From assembly GCF_037975245.1 (NCBI RefSeq), contig NC_092567.1, forward strand, positions 9,554,714-9,618,713: DNA of 64,000 nt. The letters run 5' to 3'. Made by a program: the position numbers and the translations under genes. The notes beneath the pieces are model-generated. The model was not told the origin of the DNA, searched no databases, and was given only the letters and a program-made list of their open reading frames with translations. Positions 62,201 through 64,000 of this stretch are shown piece by piece (position 1 is the first letter of the stretch; each line of letters opens with the position of its first letter). The stretch is from Apostichopus japonicus (taxonomy: Eukaryota; Echinodermata; Holothuroidea; Aspidochirotida; Stichopodidae).

Positions 62201-63423
62201 TTCTACCGTTGTAGCAATGCGTACTACCGTTGTAGCGGTGCATACTACCGTTGTAACAATGCGTACTACCGTTGTTGCGGTGCATACTACCGTTGAAGCG
62301 GTGCTTTCTACCGTTGTAGCGGTATGTACTACTGTTGCAGCGGTATGTACTACCGTTGTAGCGGTGCGTACTAACGTTGTAGTGGTGCGTACTACCGTTG
62401 TAGCGATGCGTACGACCCATGTAGCGGTGCGTACTACCGTTGTTGCGGTGCATACTACCGTTGTAGAGGTGTGTACTACTGTTGTAGCAGTGCGTAATAC
62501 TGTTGGAGCAATGCGTACTACTGTTGTAGCGGTGCATACTACTGTTGGAGCAATGCGTACTACTGTTTTAGCGGTGCATACTACTGTTGTAGCGGTGCGT
62601 AATACCGTTGTAGCAATGGGTACTACCGTTGTAGAGGTGCGTACTACCATTGTAGCGGTGCGTACTACTGTTGTAACGGTGCTCACTACCGTTGTAGTGG
62701 TGCGTACTACCGTTATTGCGGTGCGTACTACCATTGTAGCAGTGCGTACTACTGTTGTAACGGTGCTCACTTCCTTTGAAGCGGTGCGTACTACCGTTGT
62801 AGCAATGCGTTTTTAAAGAATTATTGTAACCTACAAAATTGAGAAATATAGCACCATTGTGCATCTAGGCCTTCCTTAACTTCAAAAAAATCTCAATGGG
62901 GAGGGGGACACCCCCTCCCTTTAGAGCCCTCCCCAGGACGGGGATCACTATGTAAGTAACATATCAATGAATAATGGGCCAGTCTAGGTGAAAATGCCCA
63001 GGCTGGTTTTAAGACCCAGTCGGTCTCTGAAAGGTGGTACATACTTTGAAAGGTTATATAAAAGGATATACAATTCAATCAATCGATCAATCAATCAATC
63101 AGAGAGAATAAGATGGAGGAAGTGTCAAGGAAAATTGGGTGTCTGTGTAAAGGCTGAATTTCACATCTTTCCCATTTATAAGCAAGTACAAGGTATTATG
63201 ATATGTGACATTACTATTGTAATCAAACATTGACCTACCCTGCTTTTAAGAGACTAGGTTAAATCTTCCTAATGGAAAGTGTCTTTTGTGGACTCACCTT
63301 ACACTTAGTACTCGATAGCTCTTCAATCAATCTGTCAATTTCCCTCTCAAGACTTTTATTTTCATTCCCCAGCTTTTGAATATTCTCACTGTCTTTGCCC
63401 ATCTGGTGCTTTAATTCTTGAAG
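50157..63423 (-). CDS. LMNTD1: Gene B: coiled-coil and lamin-tail-domain protein, LMNTD1/LMNTD2-like (10 3' exons; 5' part outside window)
   Basis: Exons at 63298-63423, 60481-60701, 60180-60298, 58141-58318, 57590-57776, 55939-56058, 55057-55232, 54250-54422, 53592-53683 and 50157-50297 join in phase into 510 residues and a stop. Residues 1-115 are a coiled coil that ends [15 protein letters not shown], resembling the end of the intermediate-filament rod. Residues about 150-214 are a Ser/Pro-rich linker. Residues about 216-335 are a lamin-tail (Ig-like) domain: [68 protein letters not shown]. The tail is disordered and ends NPSYAISSW, with no CaaX box, so unlike B-type lamins it would not be farnesylated. 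LMNTD proteins are reported mainly in ciliated or germ cells (recalled, weak). A divergent nuclear lamin is less likely because the rod looks short and the linker is long. Confidence 0.85.
50298..51614. other. Gene B intron 9, unassigned part
   Basis: Unique AT-rich sequence; no exon or repeat. Confidence 0.5.
51615..53355. repeat. 56-bp tandem array, about 31 copies
   Basis: Unit atgtggatttatctattact then gttcacatgtagtacataaagcaccagcacacaggg. Two common variants (gttcac or gtacac; ccagcacaca or ccactacaca) alternate irregularly; the left-most copies are the most diverged and a rare form (gaagtggttttatata) occurs at both ends. It lies in intron 9 of gene B. Confidence 0.97.
53592..53683 (-). 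CDS. Gene B exon (penultimate)
   Basis: 92 bp: two bases completing Gly, then [20 protein letters not shown] and [10 protein letters not shown]. Acceptor ttgactctattag, donor CAG|GTCAGT. Confidence 0.83.
53684..54249. other. Gene B intron 8 with a two-copy repeat
   Basis: A text of about 118 bp (starting ctttaagaaactaacaactt) occurs twice in tandem at about 53924-54165, with a few differences. Otherwise unique. Confidence 0.7.
54250..54422 (-). CDS. Gene B exon, disordered tail
   Basis: 173 bp: one base completing Arg, 57 codons, then G. Encodes [20 protein letters not shown] through [17 protein letters not shown]. Acceptor ttattctacag, donor CTG|GTAAGG. Other frames are also open over much of the exon; only this one matches both neighbours. 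Confidence 0.82.
54423..55056. other. Gene B intron 7
   Basis: No feature seen. Confidence 0.5.
55057..55232 (-). CDS. Gene B exon, end of lamin-tail domain and acidic region
   Basis: 176 bp, starting [20 protein letters not shown] (the last strand of the domain), then an acidic run ([13 protein letters not shown]) and [11 protein letters not shown]. Acceptor ctgttctcttcag, donor AG|GTAAAA. Confidence 0.88.
55233..55938. other. Gene B intron 6
   Basis: No feature seen. Confidence 0.5.
55939..56058 (-). CDS. Gene B exon, lamin-tail core
   Basis: 120 bp, 40 codons: [20 protein letters not shown] then [20 protein letters not shown]. Contains the PP-x-D-x-x-W and W-x-TG signatures of lamin-tail domains. 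Donor CAT|GTGAGT. Confidence 0.92.
56059..57589. other. Gene B intron 5
   Basis: Unique sequence except for the dispersed repeat at 56400-56950. Confidence 0.5.
56400..56950 (+). repeat. Dispersed repeat with AGGTCA direct repeats
   Basis: Two diverged copies (about 56410-56640 and 56640-56950) of a text with a gggtatgggatgtag-like word and ggtcagaggtcaaa. Perfect DR1 forms AGGTCAGAGGTCA occur at 56513-56525 and 56672-56684; the third (aggtccgaggtca) has one change. Same family style as 13686-14075 and 45640-46060 in the other orientation. Confidence 0.6.
57590..57776 (-). CDS. Gene B exon, start of lamin-tail domain
   Basis: 187 bp: one base completing Ser, then 62 codons including [40 protein letters not shown] and RAGAVMT. 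This is the typical first half of the Ig-like fold. Acceptor caccttctttcag, donor ACT|GTGAGT. Confidence 0.92.
57777..58140. other. Gene B intron 4
   Basis: No feature seen. Confidence 0.5.
58141..58318 (-). CDS. Gene B exon, linker before lamin-tail domain
   Basis: 178 bp: GA completing Arg, then [39 protein letters not shown] and more. The acceptor (ctatcttgtag|gatcc) forms the edge of the 41-bp array. Confidence 0.88.
58319..59960. repeat. 41-bp tandem array, about 40 copies, starting at an exon boundary
   Basis: Unit caagatagacagtaataaca then aaccctttcaagtggatccta, with variants gaattcta, gattcta and aaaaacccc. Read on the minus strand each unit ends a pyrimidine-rich tract with tatcttgtag|gatcca, the same text as the real acceptor of the exon at 58141-58318. 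The array therefore appears to have grown from the intron-exon junction. It lies in intron 3. Confidence 0.96.
60180..60298 (-). CDS. Gene B exon, Ser/Arg-rich linker
   Basis: 119 bp: one base completing Lys, then [39 protein letters not shown], then A. Acceptor gctttcttgaaag, donor ACAA|GTAAGA. Confidence 0.85.
60481..60701 (-). CDS. Gene B exon, coiled coil
   Basis: 221 bp: 73 codons plus [22 protein letters not shown] through [20 protein letters not shown] to LDEEEK shows heptad spacing of Leu, Ile and Met; the end resembles the rod end of intermediate filaments. Acceptor ttttgttccag, donor AA|GTAAGT. Confidence 0.9.
60702..62147. other. Gene B intron 1 of the visible set, right of the coil exon
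   Basis: Unique AT-rich sequence; no exon seen. Confidence 0.5.
62148..62812. repeat. 21-bp tandem array, about 32 copies
   Basis: Unit gtactaccgttgtagcggtg c (21 bp), GC-richer than its surroundings, with variants gcatac, aacaatgc and ttgttgcggtg. Period is a multiple of three, so frames of over 220 codons are open on both strands (VVRTATT-like on minus, TTVVAVR-like on plus). It lies between two gene B coil exons that join exactly, so it is intronic. Confidence 0.95.
62884..62945. repeat. Small transposon relic
   Basis: The text tggggagggggacacccc and ctccctttagagccctcccc matches stretches inside the elements at 36945-37410 and 43704-44293. No termini remain. Confidence 0.4.
63298..63423 (-). 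CDS. Gene B first visible exon, coiled coil
   Basis: 126 bp, 42 codons, phase 0 at both ends: [20 protein letters not shown], then [19 protein letters not shown]. Heptad spacing continues into the next exon. The protein must start further right, outside the window. Confidence 0.88.
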
Positions 63424-64000
63424 CTTTGGAAAAATTCAAACATATGAGAATGGACGCTTTCAACATTGATCTTCAAAGAAAGATATATAGATTAACATGT
63501 AGCTTAACCATATCCGTAACTATATCTGTAACTAAGATTACCTGTACCTTAATCCTTTTAACTATCCATGGGAAAAAAAACGGTTATAAGAATAGTCCAG
63601 AGGTTGTCATGTTAATGGTACAGTAAATAACCTTCTTTCTTTCAACCGTTTAACTAAGATAATATGATTACCAACTCTCATACCGTCCAAGATATAATCT
63701 GTAAAAGGACAGCTATCGATTTCAATAATGGTCACAAACACAAGTGTATACTTTCTTCATACTGTCTGTAAAGTGAATGCAAATTTAAGCTAAATGTTTA
63801 GCAACACTTTGTGCACAACAAACCTCTCATCTGTTATTCTTGCAGACTACATAGTGTTATCTATCTAATGAGACTCTGTATCTGCCAAGGAATGTTAAGT
63901 TATTGTGCTATATATTATCCTTTATTACTCTTACTTTTCTCTATACACCTAAGTTATCTCTTTCTGAGATTCATTTTACTATGCCCTTTCTTTGCAACAG
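63424..64000. other. Gene B intron at right edge
   Basis: AT-rich; no exon recognised. Confidence 0.5.

Noticed and set aside
62090-62816. Frames of 226 (-) and 220 (+) codons as Thr/Val-rich proteins
   Set aside because: They are products of the 21-bp array within an intron.

Overview
This is a eukaryotic window: AT-rich, with long introns, GT-AG junctions and no operon-like packing. It is about one quarter tandem repeat and holds many short DNA transposons. Gene content (a lamin-tail-domain protein and an EF-hand-like protein, both with many small exons), hAT-type transposons, an L2/CR1-like LINE tail and the scattered taggcctat-type words fit a marine invertebrate deuterostome, perhaps an echinoderm. 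That assignment is inference; no rRNA or mitochondrial marker is present.

Two protein genes can be rebuilt by matching splice sites and codon phase, both on the minus strand. Gene A (start codon at 23658, running left to at least 4589) has ten exons that join in phase into a 347-residue protein with a degenerate EF-hand-like region and a basic, Ser/Pro-rich tail. Its 3' end is not certain. Gene B (63423 down to a stop at 50157) is the 3' part of a gene for a coiled-coil plus lamin-tail-domain protein of the LMNTD1/LMNTD2 type. Its ten visible exons encode 510 residues, and its 5' exons lie beyond the right edge.

The noncoding DNA is sharply partitioned. The introns of both genes carry long tandem arrays: 120 bp (824-3943), 27 bp (7045-7931), 105 bp inside a foldback element (9024-10969), 44 bp (11186-13015) and 18-19 bp (15481-18866) in or beside gene A; 56 bp (51615-53355), 41 bp (58319-59960) and 21 bp (62148-62812) in gene B. 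The intergenic interval from about 24 to 48 kb has almost no minisatellite. It carries a cluster of nonautonomous hAT-like elements, several with perfect 8-bp target-site duplications, some nested. Many share a roughly 100-bp module ending in a GC-rich hairpin. Decayed hAT transposase C-termini (6505-6696 and 47055-47420) show that related autonomous elements once existed.

The most notable observations are a 41-bp array whose every unit resembles the real 3' splice site of the neighbouring lamin-tail exon; a hammerhead-ribozyme-like motif in an insert that interrupts the 44-bp array; a foldback transposon whose interior has expanded into a 105-bp array; and a hairpin module shared by elements with different termini.
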